Shown piece after piece: positions 52,801-59,563 of a stretch of DNA of 64,000 nucleotides. The first letter of the stretch is position 1, and every line of letters starts with the position of its first letter. The translations under genes were made by a program, and so were the position numbers. The notes under the pieces are model-generated. The model had not been told where the DNA came from and did no database searches. It saw only the letters and a list, made by a program, of their open reading frames with translations. The stretch lies in assembly GCA_964528155.1 (NCBI GenBank), contig CAZGRL010000007.1, positions 1 to 64,000 on the forward strand. The letters are read 5' to 3'. Source of the stretch: G001797105 sp964528155. GTDB taxonomy: Bacteria; Chloroflexota; Anaerolineae; Anaerolineales; E44-bin32.

Positions 52801-53458
52801 CGCCCAGCGCCGACAAGTCATTGCTGGCAAGCAGAGCAGTAAACGGCCCACCGGAGGCAAGGATACGCTGCATGGCGATCCGACCACCTTCGCGGCGATG
52901 CTCGCCAAATGCGATCAAACGCTCGTCTTCCTCAATTCCGGCACTGCACAGGGCTGCCCGGTACGCTGCCAGGCGCTCAGCGCTATCACCGCCGCGTCCG
53001 GATTTTCCGGCCACAAAGGCGATCCTGCGGTGACCGTGCTCGAGAAGATGATCGAATGCCTGGCGAATCCCGCCGGCATTGTCCACGGCAACCATCCGGC
53101 CCGGCTTTTCAGCCGTGGTGAACACAACCGGATAGCCTGAGCGGATCAAGTCCTGCACGTAGTCGAATTGAGCGTCCGAGAAGTCGTCGGGGATGACGAT
53201 CAGTCCATCGGTGTTCCATGGTCCTACCGGCACGAAGTCGACCCCGGCTCCAGGCACGGCCCAGACCGTCCGGCTGCCGCGCGGGCTGCCAGGAAGAGAT
53301 ATCCCACAACCCATGAGCAGCCCGCAATTCTGCGCACTGGCTGCGGCGCGGATTCCCTGCAGCAGAGTATGTGTGTAGCTATCGATTGTTGTGCCTTCAT
53401 AGACCGACCAGGTCGACAAGAAACCTATGATTGGTCGGGCATGACTCTTCAAGGGCAT
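49892..53458 (-). CDS. Hybrid sensor-regulator: LacI-type sugar sensor, histidine kinase, receivers, AraC HTH
   Basis: An 1188-aa protein. Order: LacI/periplasmic-binding-like sensor (about 8-290; IIGFLSTWSVYEG, DGLIVIPDDFSD, VVGFDDILEARSY), helical linker, GAF-like domain (about 450-600), HisKA with phospho-acceptor His in SMVSHELRTPLS, HATPase_c (NLISNAVKF, VSDTGVGVP, GYGGLGLGLTISK), a degenerate receiver, an intact receiver (VLIVDDDPG, LILLDLMMPEMDG) and a C-terminal AraC DNA-binding domain (SREHIASHVGISPDYLTDCF, QIALAVGFSDGAHFTRTF). There is no LacI HTH, no signal peptide and no membrane helix, so sensing is cytoplasmic. It converges on the galactanase gene and is the obvious regulator of this locus. 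Confidence 0.92.
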   Translation of the reverse strand: MPLKSHARPIIGFLSTWSVYEGTTIDSYTHTLLQGIRAAASAQNCGLLMGCGISLPGSPRGSRTVWAVPGAGVDFVPVGPWNTDGLIVIPDDFSDAQFDYVQDLIRSGYPVVFTTAEKPGRMVAVDNAGGIRQAFDHLLEHGHRRIAFVAGKSGRGGDSAERLAAYRAALCSAGIEEDERLIAFGEHRREGGRIAMQRILASGGPFTALLASNDLSALGAMEELRASGLSIPEDVAVVGFDDILEARSYLPPLTTVRHPTFTLGYRAVLSVLESICDEAPGESNARVETQLIVRQSCGCRLGSVRAAPLGESSPAELQSIRGNLARVMAEAAFTELRHTPREDIQALCLGLVESLVSSVTHLAPAYFNDELQRLLEWLEAQAEDANAWHSALSALHGGLPGLMYALPRADPSMASELIDGAHLAIAALAQRQTSGALVRHMATSNRLGLMTSQLLAALDVSESAAILADHLPHLGIQHALVAVFTSRDDDPVSRSHVLLEVGLKDGGAQGEFVTREFPPPGVYPADSVLQLAILPLVVDEYTNGFIAFSSTDLEPCAAVVHNLASALRNSYLYRDALEGRKLAEQANRLKTRFLSMVSHELRTPLSLIVGLSEMVLREQSELPSATRRDLGQISTSAQHLSRLINDVLDLASSEAGQLRILREPLDLAEVLRVAAKIGEQLARERGLTWRAQLPGLGPWVLGDRTRLRQVTLNLISNAVKFTPTGEVALTMEVADQRATISVSDTGVGVPPSEQEAIFQEFHRSERSLDSGYGGLGLGLTISKQLVEKHGGKIGVRSPGLLGSGSTFFFTLPIVSANALQDNLAVPLATQGNIVMVLSEGAQATEQLCANLRERGFEVQVCRVDRDPDWLANVTTRLPAALILEEGLAAREGWTITGMLKRQPATENIPVVAYSLDIDHDQGELMELNYLHKPLRPTQIAGELARYCGIGDGQPAVLIVDDDPGILDMHRRLVEQGNYRALTARNGLEALEVLEGTRPDLILLDLMMPEMDGFGVLDALRQREGTRDIPVIILTGRVLSEADLERCNRGVAAILGKGLFSASETINHIEAALARQQTLGRVTQRLVRKAMGWIHTHYAESLSREHIASHVGISPDYLTDCFRQELGITPITYLRRYRIHQACEMLASTDLSITQIALAVGFSDGAHFTRTFQREIGVTPRAYRRRTQN

Positions 53459-53571
53459 GGCGGTTGCGCTCTGTGGGGTTGGTCGATCATCGAATGGAGC
53501 AGCGCGCGAGGAGGTGGAGGGCGGATGGAACAGATCTGGTGGATGGCACACGCCGCGCTCTCGCAATCAGC

Positions 53572-53600
53572 ATCATACCCACAATCTGCCTGGAACTCAA
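53572..53600 (-). promoter_or_regulatory. Promoter of the hybrid regulator gene
   Basis: On the minus strand TTGAGT (plus 53595-53600), 17-bp spacer, TATGAT (plus 53572-53577), giving a leader of about 107 nt. The GACAAGAC operator box seen in the structural-gene promoters is absent here. The remainder of 53601-54056 shows no gene. Confidence 0.6.
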
Positions 53601-54056
53601 GCCGACCACTCGAGAGCATGCCCCCAGCGCCGGTCGGCGCCCGTCACAGGGCACCGACCTCGTCCCTCGACACGCTCCTTTGGAGAGCGGGCCTCCACCA
53701 GCTTGCATGCTCGGACCTGTACACCCCTCGACCGCCGGGGCGGGTCCAAAATCGGAGTGTCCTCATTCGGCGATATCTAGAGGGGCTTGCTGGGCCTGCC
53801 ACCCGGCAAGGCCCTGCTGAGCGTATGTGGCCTGGTCCTAGCAGAACCGGCGGACCGAAAGGCACTCCGCTGGATGCTCAATCGATGCGACCGTCCCAGC
53901 GTCGGATCGAATGTTGATCCAACATCCCGACCGACGATCAGACCGAGCAGCCCTCGCCTGATACGTCGGTGCGCCCCGCCACTGTTCTGCGGCTGTGCCA
54001 TAATAGGCCAGGAGCTGGATGAAACCTCGCACGCCTGACCGTTGGGAGTTGCCAAG

Positions 54057-54518
54057 ATGTCCGCTGATGCTGAAATCGAAACCTTCCTCCGCCATCACCT
54101 CGAGTCGATCTTCTCCAACGACGTCGCCGGCTATCACGCCACAACGGTCGATGATCTGAGCCTGTATGAATGGTACGTCACACCGCAGCGGATCGACGGC
54201 CTCCCGTTCCACGATTTCATGATGACCGAGTCCGGACGGGCAGATACAGCCGGGATGGCGCTCGACCCACACCCCACGGGCGGCGCTCCGGAAGACAAAG
54301 CCCGAGTGCGCTTCGATCTGGCGAACTACCGCGAGCAGCGCTACGGCAATACGGTCATTTGTTCCTACACCATGTTGATCTCCAAGGGCACCGCATCTGG
54401 GGTCAAAGTCCAGAGCTACAATGAGAGCCGCGTCCTGGTGGAGATTAGCGGTGCCTGGAAAGTCGTTCACGTTCACAAATCCCCGAGCTGGAACGCACCC
54501 TATCAGCCGCCGGATTGA
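54057..54518 (+). CDS. SnoaL/NTF2-like domain protein
   Basis: A 153-aa single-domain protein with the cone-like NTF2 fold pattern seen in SnoaL/CaMKII-association proteins: N-terminal helices (DAEIETFLRHHLESIFSNDVAGY), then long strands (ARVRFDLANYREQRYGNTVICSYTMLI split by a turn, RVLVEISGAWKVVHVHKSPSWN). The end VVHVHKSPSW is typical of SnoaL-type proteins. No catalytic residues can be assigned. The start at 54057 has GGGAG eight bases upstream. It is not obviously linked to the lysine genes downstream. Confidence 0.75.
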   Translation: MSADAEIETFLRHHLESIFSNDVAGYHATTVDDLSLYEWYVTPQRIDGLPFHDFMMTESGRADTAGMALDPHPTGGAPEDKARVRFDLANYREQRYGNTVICSYTMLISKGTASGVKVQSYNESRVLVEISGAWKVVHVHKSPSWNAPYQPPD

Positions 54519-54699
54519 TCCATCCTGTTGGATCCTGTCAGAAGTGCATTCCAGCTTGAGGCACCTCTCGTGTGGGGTACGGTAAGGCGCGCGCTCCGCC
54601 GATTGGCCCCTGGGGGTGCCTTCCCACTACTTGTCCACTATCAAGATGAGTCGTCACTTTGCAGCAATCAAGCGTCCTTTTTCCATATGAACCAAGGGG

Positions 54700-54834
54700 C
54701 AGATGCCCCCACCCCCAGCCCCTCCCACGCCCGGCGCCTTGACCGACGGTAGGTGTCGCCTTTGGCGGGGGAGGGGGATATTCTCAGAAATGAGAACGCA
54801 GGCGGCTATGCCGCCTGCGTTCTCATTTCTGAGA
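54700..54834. repeat. C-rich tract, G-rich tract and long hairpin F (25-bp stem)
   Basis: A run of short C-tracts (about 54706-54732) is followed by GGCGGGGGAGGGGGATA (about 54764-54780) and then a perfect 25-bp stem (54782-54806 with 54810-54834), loop TAT; tip CAGGCGGC-TAT-GCCGCCTG. The same order is seen at 57250-57380. It lies 86 bp upstream of the lysine-operon promoter and may insulate it. The rest of 54519-54700 shows nothing. Confidence 0.82.
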
Positions 54835-54920
54835 GCCCATGGTGCGGGGGGCGGCAAGGCGAAGCAGTGCTTGAAGTATGGACACCCGAGATGACGCGCT
54901 TGCTTGCGGGCTGGACCCGC

Positions 54921-54949
54921 TTGACATCGATCGCCTTTACTGCTAACTT
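54921..54949 (+). promoter_or_regulatory. Promoter of the lysW operon
   Basis: Consensus TTGACA (54921-54926), 17-bp spacer, TAACTT (54944-54949). Predicted transcription start is at about 54956-54959, which leaves a leader of about 160 nt before lysW. Confidence 0.7.
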
Positions 54950-54958
54950 ATGCCCAAT

Positions 54959-55018
54959 ATGGCAACATTCAATCAGCCGGTGACGAAGAAGTCGAAGGGG
55001 ATCAACACGACGGAGTAG
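54959..55018 (+). CDS. Putative lysine leader peptide
   Basis: A 19-codon frame, MATFNQPVTKKSKGINTTE, ending at TAG 55016-55018; an in-frame ATG three codons upstream lies before the predicted transcription start. Three Lys codons are clustered (AAG AAG TCG AAG, 54986-54997). There is no ribosome binding site, but the ATG falls at the predicted transcription start, so leaderless initiation is possible, as inferred for two other genes here. The peptide has no other visible function. Its value lies in the position of its Lys codons and stop relative to the attenuator pairings downstream. Confidence 0.5.
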   Translation: MATFNQPVTKKSKGINTTE

Positions 55019-55080
55019 TCCGGCCTGTAGTACTTGCCTGTAACCGAAACACAAAACCCCGCCGGACAACCGGCGGGGTT
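54976..55080 (+). promoter_or_regulatory. Putative transcription attenuator of the lysine operon
   Basis: Three mutually exclusive pairings are visible: segment 1 GCCGG (54976-54980) with segment 2 CCGGC (55020-55024); segment 2 GTCCGGC (55018-55024) with segment 3 GCCGGAC (55061-55067); and segments 3 and 4 as an 11-bp hairpin AACCCCGCCGG-ACAA-CCGGCGGGGTT (55055-55080). Segment 2 begins at the last base of the leader-peptide stop codon. A ribosome stalled at the Lys codons would leave segment 2 free for the antiterminator; one at the stop would cover it. The T-tract after the hairpin is weak (CCGCTT). Confidence 0.55.
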
Positions 55081-55119
55081 CCGCTTAAGGAAAAAGTACG
55101 ACGGAGAGGAGAAGTGACG

Positions 55120-55290
55120 ATGGCGGAAGGATCGTGTGTGGAGTGCGGCGCTGGCATCCCCCTTCAGGACGACCTGATTCTCGGGGAAATTCTACCTTGC
55201 CCGGAGTGCGGCGCCGAGCTTGAGGTCACATCACTTGACCCGGTGCAGCTGTCCCTGGCGCCCGAGGTCGAAGAAGACTGGGGGGAGTGA
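55120..55290 (+). CDS. lysW: Amino-group carrier protein LysW
   Basis: A 56-aa acidic carrier protein. Two CxxC pairs (CVECG and CPECG) form the zinc knuckle that fixes the family, and the C-terminus ends in EDWGE, whose terminal Glu gamma-carboxylate is joined to the amino group of alpha-aminoadipate (or glutamate). It protects the amino group and carries the intermediate through LysX-Y-Z-J-K. The start at 55120 has GAGGAG eight bases upstream. Its stop overlaps the lysX start (TGATG). Small size makes it easy for gene callers to miss. Confidence 0.95.
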   Translation: MAEGSCVECGAGIPLQDDLILGEILPCPECGAELEVTSLDPVQLSLAPEVEEDWGE

Positions 55291-56168
55291 TGCGCCTGGC
55301 GATGATCGTCTCACGCGTCCGGACCGAGGAGAAGCTCCTGCTGGAGGCCTTCCGCCGCGCCGGCGTGGAGCCCGAGCTCATCGCCGATGACGAGATCGTC
55401 TTCGACCTGACAGCCTTCGATTCCTCCTGGTCACAGTACGACGTCGTCCTGTCTCGCAGCCTAAGCGCCTCGCGCGGACTGTACACCACACGTGTCTTGA
55501 ACACGTTCGGCGTCAGGACGATCAACAGCTACGAGACCTCGCCGATGTGCGCCGACAAGGTCCTGACAACAATCGCCCTGGCGGCAGCCGGGATCCCTCA
55601 ACCCAAGGCGCGCCTTGCCTTCTATCCTGAATCGGCATTGCAGGCGATCGAAGCGCTCGGTTATCCCGCAGTCCTCAAGCCAGCCTTCGGATCCTGGGGC
55701 CGGCTCCTGGCGAAGGTCAATGATCGCGAGAGCGCCGAGGCGATTCTCGAGCACCGTCAGACGTTGGGCAACTTCATCCAACACATCTACTACGCCCAGG
55801 CCTACGTCGAGAAATCCCACAGCCGCGATATCCGGGCATTCGTCGTGGGTGACCGGACGGTTTGCACCATCTACCGCACCTCTTCGCATTGGATCACCAA
55901 CACCGCCAGAGGCAGCACCGCCAGCGCCTGTCCGGTGACGCCAGGACTCGATGAGCTTTGCCGCCGCACGGCGACGGCGGTCGGCGGAGGAATTCTCGCC
56001 ATCGACCTATTCGAGGTCAATGACGGGTTCGTCGTGAACGAGGTCAACCACACAATGGAATTCCGCAACAGTATCGAGCCCACCGGAGTCGACATCTCGG
56101 CAGAGGTTGCCTCTTATGTCCTCGATCGGGCATCCGAGGTGATGCAGCCCGCGGAAAGGTCGGCGTGA
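55290..56168 (+). CDS. lysX: LysW-aminoadipate (or glutamate) ligase LysX
   Basis: A 292-aa ATP-grasp ligase of the RimK group that attaches alpha-aminoadipate to the C-terminal Glu of LysW. Landmarks: INSYETSPMCADKVLTT, PAVLKPAFGSWGRLLAKV (ATP-binding), YAQAYVEKSHSRDIRAFVVGD, and metal ligands in NEVNHTMEFRNS. Family length is normal. The ATG shares its A with the lysW stop. Whether it also accepts glutamate, making the pathway serve arginine, cannot be settled from the sequence. Confidence 0.92.
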   Translation: MRLAMIVSRVRTEEKLLLEAFRRAGVEPELIADDEIVFDLTAFDSSWSQYDVVLSRSLSASRGLYTTRVLNTFGVRTINSYETSPMCADKVLTTIALAAAGIPQPKARLAFYPESALQAIEALGYPAVLKPAFGSWGRLLAKVNDRESAEAILEHRQTLGNFIQHIYYAQAYVEKSHSRDIRAFVVGDRTVCTIYRTSSHWITNTARGSTASACPVTPGLDELCRRTATAVGGGILAIDLFEVNDGFVVNEVNHTMEFRNSIEPTGVDISAEVASYVLDRASEVMQPAERSA

Positions 56169-57202
56169 AAACCAGAGTGGCGATCGTCGGCGGATCGGGT
56201 TACGTCGGAGGCGAGCTGCTCCGTCTCCTTCTTTTTCACCCTTCGGTCGAATTTGCCCAGATCACTTCGAACTCCCACACCGGCGAGTATGTGCACACGA
56301 TGCACCCCAACCTTCGCGGCTCGACCGATCTGCGCTTCCATTCGAGCGACGATCTCTTACCCTGTGATGTCCTTTACCTGGCGCTGCCCCACGGCGAATC
56401 ATCCGCCGCCATCGAGCGCTACGCAGGCATGGCGGAGATCGTCATCGACTGTTCGGCGGATTTTCGACTACGAAAACCGGAGGCCTACGAACGATGGTAC
56501 GGCCGCCCCCACCCCGCGCCGGATTATCTCTCTAGGTTTGTCTACGGCCTGCCGGAGCGTCATCGCGCTGACCTGGCTTCGACCCAGTACGCCTCCGGGG
56601 TCGGCTGCAACGCAACCGTGTTGAATCTGGCTATCGGCCCACTGGCGGACGCCGGTTGCTTGGAGAGGGTCGTGGCCGAGGTCAAAGTCGGGTCTTCAGA
56701 GGCGGGAGCCAGCCCGACCCCGGGTTCTCACCATCCGGAGCGAAGCGGTGCGGTACGGGTGTACAGCCCGTCCGGGCACCGTCACCTGGCCGAGGTCGAA
56801 CAGGAACTCGGCGATGTCCCGATTCATCTCACGCTAACAGCGATCGAGATGGTCAGGGGCGTCCACCTGACAGCTCACTGCTTTCTGAAGTCCGAAGCAG
56901 GTGTTCAAGACGAGCGCGCGCTTTGGGATGTATATCGCACTGCCTACGCCGCGGATCCGTTCGTCCGTTTGGTCGCGTCGAAGCGTGGGCTGCACCGATT
57001 CCCGGAGCCGACGATCCTGGCCGGGACGAACTACTGTGACATCGGTTTCAGTCTCGATCCCGCCACCGGCGTGTTGATCGTCATCGCCGCGTTGGACAAT
57101 TTGATGAAGGGTGCAGCCGGCTCTGCGGTACAGTCGATGAACCTCATGCTGGGAATCGACGAGCGATCGGGGCTAGCCTTCCCCGGTTTGCATCCGGTCT
57201 AG
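56165..57202 (+). CDS. lysY: LysW-aminoadipyl phosphate reductase LysY (ArgC family)
   Basis: A 345-aa NADPH-dependent reductase that turns the LysW-bound acyl phosphate into the semialdehyde. ArgC-type features: VAIVGGSGYVGGELLRLLLFHP (Rossmann), DCSADFRL, active-site Cys in ASGVGCNATVLNLAI and DNLMKGAAGSAVQSMN. The GTG start overlaps the lysX stop (GTGA) and GGAAAGG precedes it. After this gene the operon is interrupted by about 340 bp containing hairpin G. Confidence 0.92.
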   Translation: MKTRVAIVGGSGYVGGELLRLLLFHPSVEFAQITSNSHTGEYVHTMHPNLRGSTDLRFHSSDDLLPCDVLYLALPHGESSAAIERYAGMAEIVIDCSADFRLRKPEAYERWYGRPHPAPDYLSRFVYGLPERHRADLASTQYASGVGCNATVLNLAIGPLADAGCLERVVAEVKVGSSEAGASPTPGSHHPERSGAVRVYSPSGHRHLAEVEQELGDVPIHLTLTAIEMVRGVHLTAHCFLKSEAGVQDERALWDVYRTAYAADPFVRLVASKRGLHRFPEPTILAGTNYCDIGFSLDPATGVLIVIAALDNLMKGAAGSAVQSMNLMLGIDERSGLAFPGLHPV

Positions 57203-57249
57203 ATTCTGTCCGATACCGGAAGAATTCAATGGAGTTGTCTTGAGACGAC

Positions 57250-57380
57250 CCCCGCCCCTCGATCCCCCTCCCCCGTCATTCGGCGGAGGTCACTCCGAAC
57301 ATGCCCTCAACGGGGGAGGGGGAAGATAACGCTTGGTTGGGTCATCGGGCAGCAGAGCTGCCCGATGACCCAACCAAGCG
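57250..57380. repeat. Composite element: C/G-rich inverted repeat plus long hairpin G
   Basis: CCCCCTCCCCCGT (57264-57276) is the exact complement of ACGGGGGAGGGGG (57310-57322), with CGGAG-GTCA-CTCCG nested inside. Eight bases later a perfect 24-bp stem follows (57330-57353 with 57357-57380), loop AGA, tip CGGGCAGC-AGA-GCTGCCCG. It separates lysY from lysZ on the same strand and should reduce, or by processing split, the operon mRNA. No gene is seen in 57203-57540. Confidence 0.82.
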
Positions 57381-57540
57381 ACTACCTCACCGCATCGAGG
57401 TCGCGTGGATGACGACGGACAGGAGGGTGAGGATGGAGCCATCTCCCTGCAAAGTCAGCTGACGGTGGCGAGCAGCCGCATGCGTCCAAGCAAGCGGCCT
57501 TGCCAGCCAATGGCAGGGGATCACCGTTAGGAGGCCCACG

Positions 57541-58365
57541 ATGGGCGACAGCCGGATCGTCATCAAGATCGGCGGAAGCGCCGGGATTGACCTGAGTGCG
57601 GTTTGCGACGACATCGCCGAGTTCGCTCACGCAGGATCCTCGGTTGTCGTCCTGCACGGCGGTTCGGACCGAGCCAATCGCCTGGCGACTACCCTTGGCC
57701 GTCCCCCTGTCTTCCTTACATCTCCCGCGGGTCACGTCAGCCGCTATACCGACCGTGGTATGCGCGACATCTTCGTCCGCGCCACGGACGAGCTCAACGG
57801 TGAGATCGTGCGTTGGCTCGATGCCCGCCAGGTCCATGCATGCGGACTAATCGGGGTGGAATGCGCGCTGTGGGGAGAACGCAAGCAGACCATCCGGGCC
57901 CTCGAGGACGGGAGGGTGCGGGTCATCCGTGACGATTACTCCGGCAGGATACGTAGCGTCGACACCGAAAGATTGCAGATGCTCTTGGTTGACGGCATCG
58001 TACCGGTCTTGCCGCCGGTGGCCCGCAGCGACGCGGATGGTCTGCTCAACGTCGATGGCGACCGGGCAGCGGCCGCGGTGGCGGCGGCGCTTGGCGCTGA
58101 GCAGCTGATCATCATCTCGAATGTTTCCGGGCTGTTGCAGCAGTATCCGATAGAGGACAGCCTGGTTGCCCATGTGAGTCAGCCCGAAATTGAGCATGCG
58201 ATCGAATGGGCGCAGGGACGGATGAAGAGGAAGGTCATGAGCGTAAAGGAAGCGCTCGAGAGCGGCGTGAGGCGGGTCGGGCTGGCCGACGGCCGTGTGG
58301 CCCACCCCCTGCGCCGAGCTTTGGCCGGCGGAGGAACCTGGTTTGACTCACAACACCGATCTTGA
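57541..58365 (+). CDS. lysZ: LysW-aminoadipate kinase LysZ (ArgB family)
   Basis: A 274-aa amino-acid kinase that phosphorylates the side-chain carboxylate of LysW-bound aminoadipate. Features: IVIKIGGSAGID at the N-terminus, VVVLHGGSDRANRLA, VDGIVPVLPPVARSDADGLLNVDGDRAAAAVA across the nucleotide site, and MKRKVMSVKEALESGV near the C-terminus. The ATG has a strong TTAGGAGG. Downstream genes overlap, so lysZ-J-K form a tight unit that may have its own promoter after the hairpin element. Confidence 0.92.
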   Translation: MGDSRIVIKIGGSAGIDLSAVCDDIAEFAHAGSSVVVLHGGSDRANRLATTLGRPPVFLTSPAGHVSRYTDRGMRDIFVRATDELNGEIVRWLDARQVHACGLIGVECALWGERKQTIRALEDGRVRVIRDDYSGRIRSVDTERLQMLLVDGIVPVLPPVARSDADGLLNVDGDRAAAAVAAALGAEQLIIISNVSGLLQQYPIEDSLVAHVSQPEIEHAIEWAQGRMKRKVMSVKEALESGVRRVGLADGRVAHPLRRALAGGGTWFDSQHRS

Positions 58366-59563
58366 TCTGGGAGTGAAGAGGTCTGACGTCTTCGCCTCCA
58401 TATTCGAGCTTGAAAATCGCCATACCTCCGGCGCGTATCCCAAACGGCCACTGGCGCTCGTTCGGGGACTTGGCTCGCAGGTCCGCGATGTCGAAGGCCG
58501 GACATATCTCGATATGACCAGCGGTCAGGGGGTCACTCTGTTGGGCCACAGTCACCGGCGCGTTGTCGAGGCCGTCCAGCGCCAGGCCGAACGCCTGATC
58601 ACCTGTCCCGAGATCTTCTACAACGATCAGCGGGCGCTCTTTGCCGAGCGACTGTCCAGGCACACCCCTGAGGACGTGACCCGTTTCTTCTTCTGCAATT
58701 CAGGAACTGAAGCAGTCGAAGGCGCGCTGAAATTCTCCCGACTGGTGACGAAGCGCAAAGGGATCATCGCCGCTCAAAGGGGTTTTCACGGTCGTACGAT
58801 GGGCTCACTCTCGGCGACGTGGAACCCGAGGTACCGCGAGCCCTTCCAACCACTCATCCCGGAGGTCGTGCATATCCCATACAACGATCTGGATGCGGCT
58901 GAGCTGGCGATCGACGATTTGACCGCGGCGGTCGTGTTGGAGGTCATCCAGGGAGAGGGCGGCGTGTATCCGGGTTCGCCAGAGTTCCTACATGGTGTCC
59001 GCGACCTGTGCACGAACAGGGGGGCACTCCTGATCATCGATGAAGTCCAGACGGGTCTCGGCCGGGCCGGCAGTTGGTTTGCCTGTCAGGGCCTCGATTT
59101 GGTACCGGATGTCATGTGCCTGGGCAAGGGCATCGCCGGTGGGCTGCCGATGGGCGTAGTGTGTTGGAGAGAGTCACTCGGCGTGATACCAGAAGGATCC
59201 CACGGCAGCACACTCGGCGGCAATCCTCTATCCTGCGCCGCAGCACTAGCAACCCTGGATGTCTTGGCCGAAGAAAACCTCCCCGCGCGATCGAGAGAAC
59301 TGGGCGAAAGGTTGCTAGAAGACCTGAGATCCTTGGATCAGCCGATGATCCGAGGCATCCGAGGCCGTGGCCTGATGATCGGCATCGACTTGCGCAAGCG
59401 AGTGACGCCATTCCTCAAGAGCCTTATGGCGCGCGGAGTGCTTGCCCTTCCCGCGGGACCCACGGTTCTGCGTCTGTTGCCGCCGCTTGTGGTGCGCCAG
59501 GATGAGCTCGACCTCGTTCGCCGGGCGATCACACAAACCCTGGAGGAACTAGCGAATGCTTGA
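58343..59563 (+). CDS. lysJ: LysW-aminoadipate semialdehyde aminotransferase LysJ (ArgD family)
   Basis: A 406-aa class III PLP aminotransferase converting the LysW-bound semialdehyde to LysW-lysine (or ornithine). Motifs: TSGQGVTLLGHSHRRVV, NSGTEAVEGALK, RGFHGRTMGSLS, LLIIDEVQTGLGR, PLP-binding Lys in MCLGKGIAGGLPMG and GSTLGGNPLSCAAAL. The TTG at 58343 is preferred because GGAGGA lies seven bases upstream; it overlaps the end of lysZ by 23 bases. A longer in-frame GTG start at 58295 lacks such support. Confidence 0.92.
   Translation: MTHNTDLDLGVKRSDVFASIFELENRHTSGAYPKRPLALVRGLGSQVRDVEGRTYLDMTSGQGVTLLGHSHRRVVEAVQRQAERLITCPEIFYNDQRALFAERLSRHTPEDVTRFFFCNSGTEAVEGALKFSRLVTKRKGIIAAQRGFHGRTMGSLSATWNPRYREPFQPLIPEVVHIPYNDLDAAELAIDDLTAAVVLEVIQGEGGVYPGSPEFLHGVRDLCTNRGALLIIDEVQTGLGRAGSWFACQGLDLVPDVMCLGKGIAGGLPMGVVCWRESLGVIPEGSHGSTLGGNPLSCAAALATLDVLAEENLPARSRELGERLLEDLRSLDQPMIRGIRGRGLMIGIDLRKRVTPFLKSLMARGVLALPAGPTVLRLLPPLVVRQDELDLVRRAITQTLEELANA

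Noticed and set aside
54840..55119. Lysine riboswitch or T-box upstream of lysW
   Set aside because: The leader is too short for an L-box, and no T-box AGGGTGGNACCGCG or specifier arrangement is visible; a leader-peptide attenuator fits better.
10068..57380. Long hairpins as transposon ends or CRISPR repeats
   Set aside because: No transposase, target duplications or regularly spaced repeats; stems are unrelated in sequence and scattered singly.
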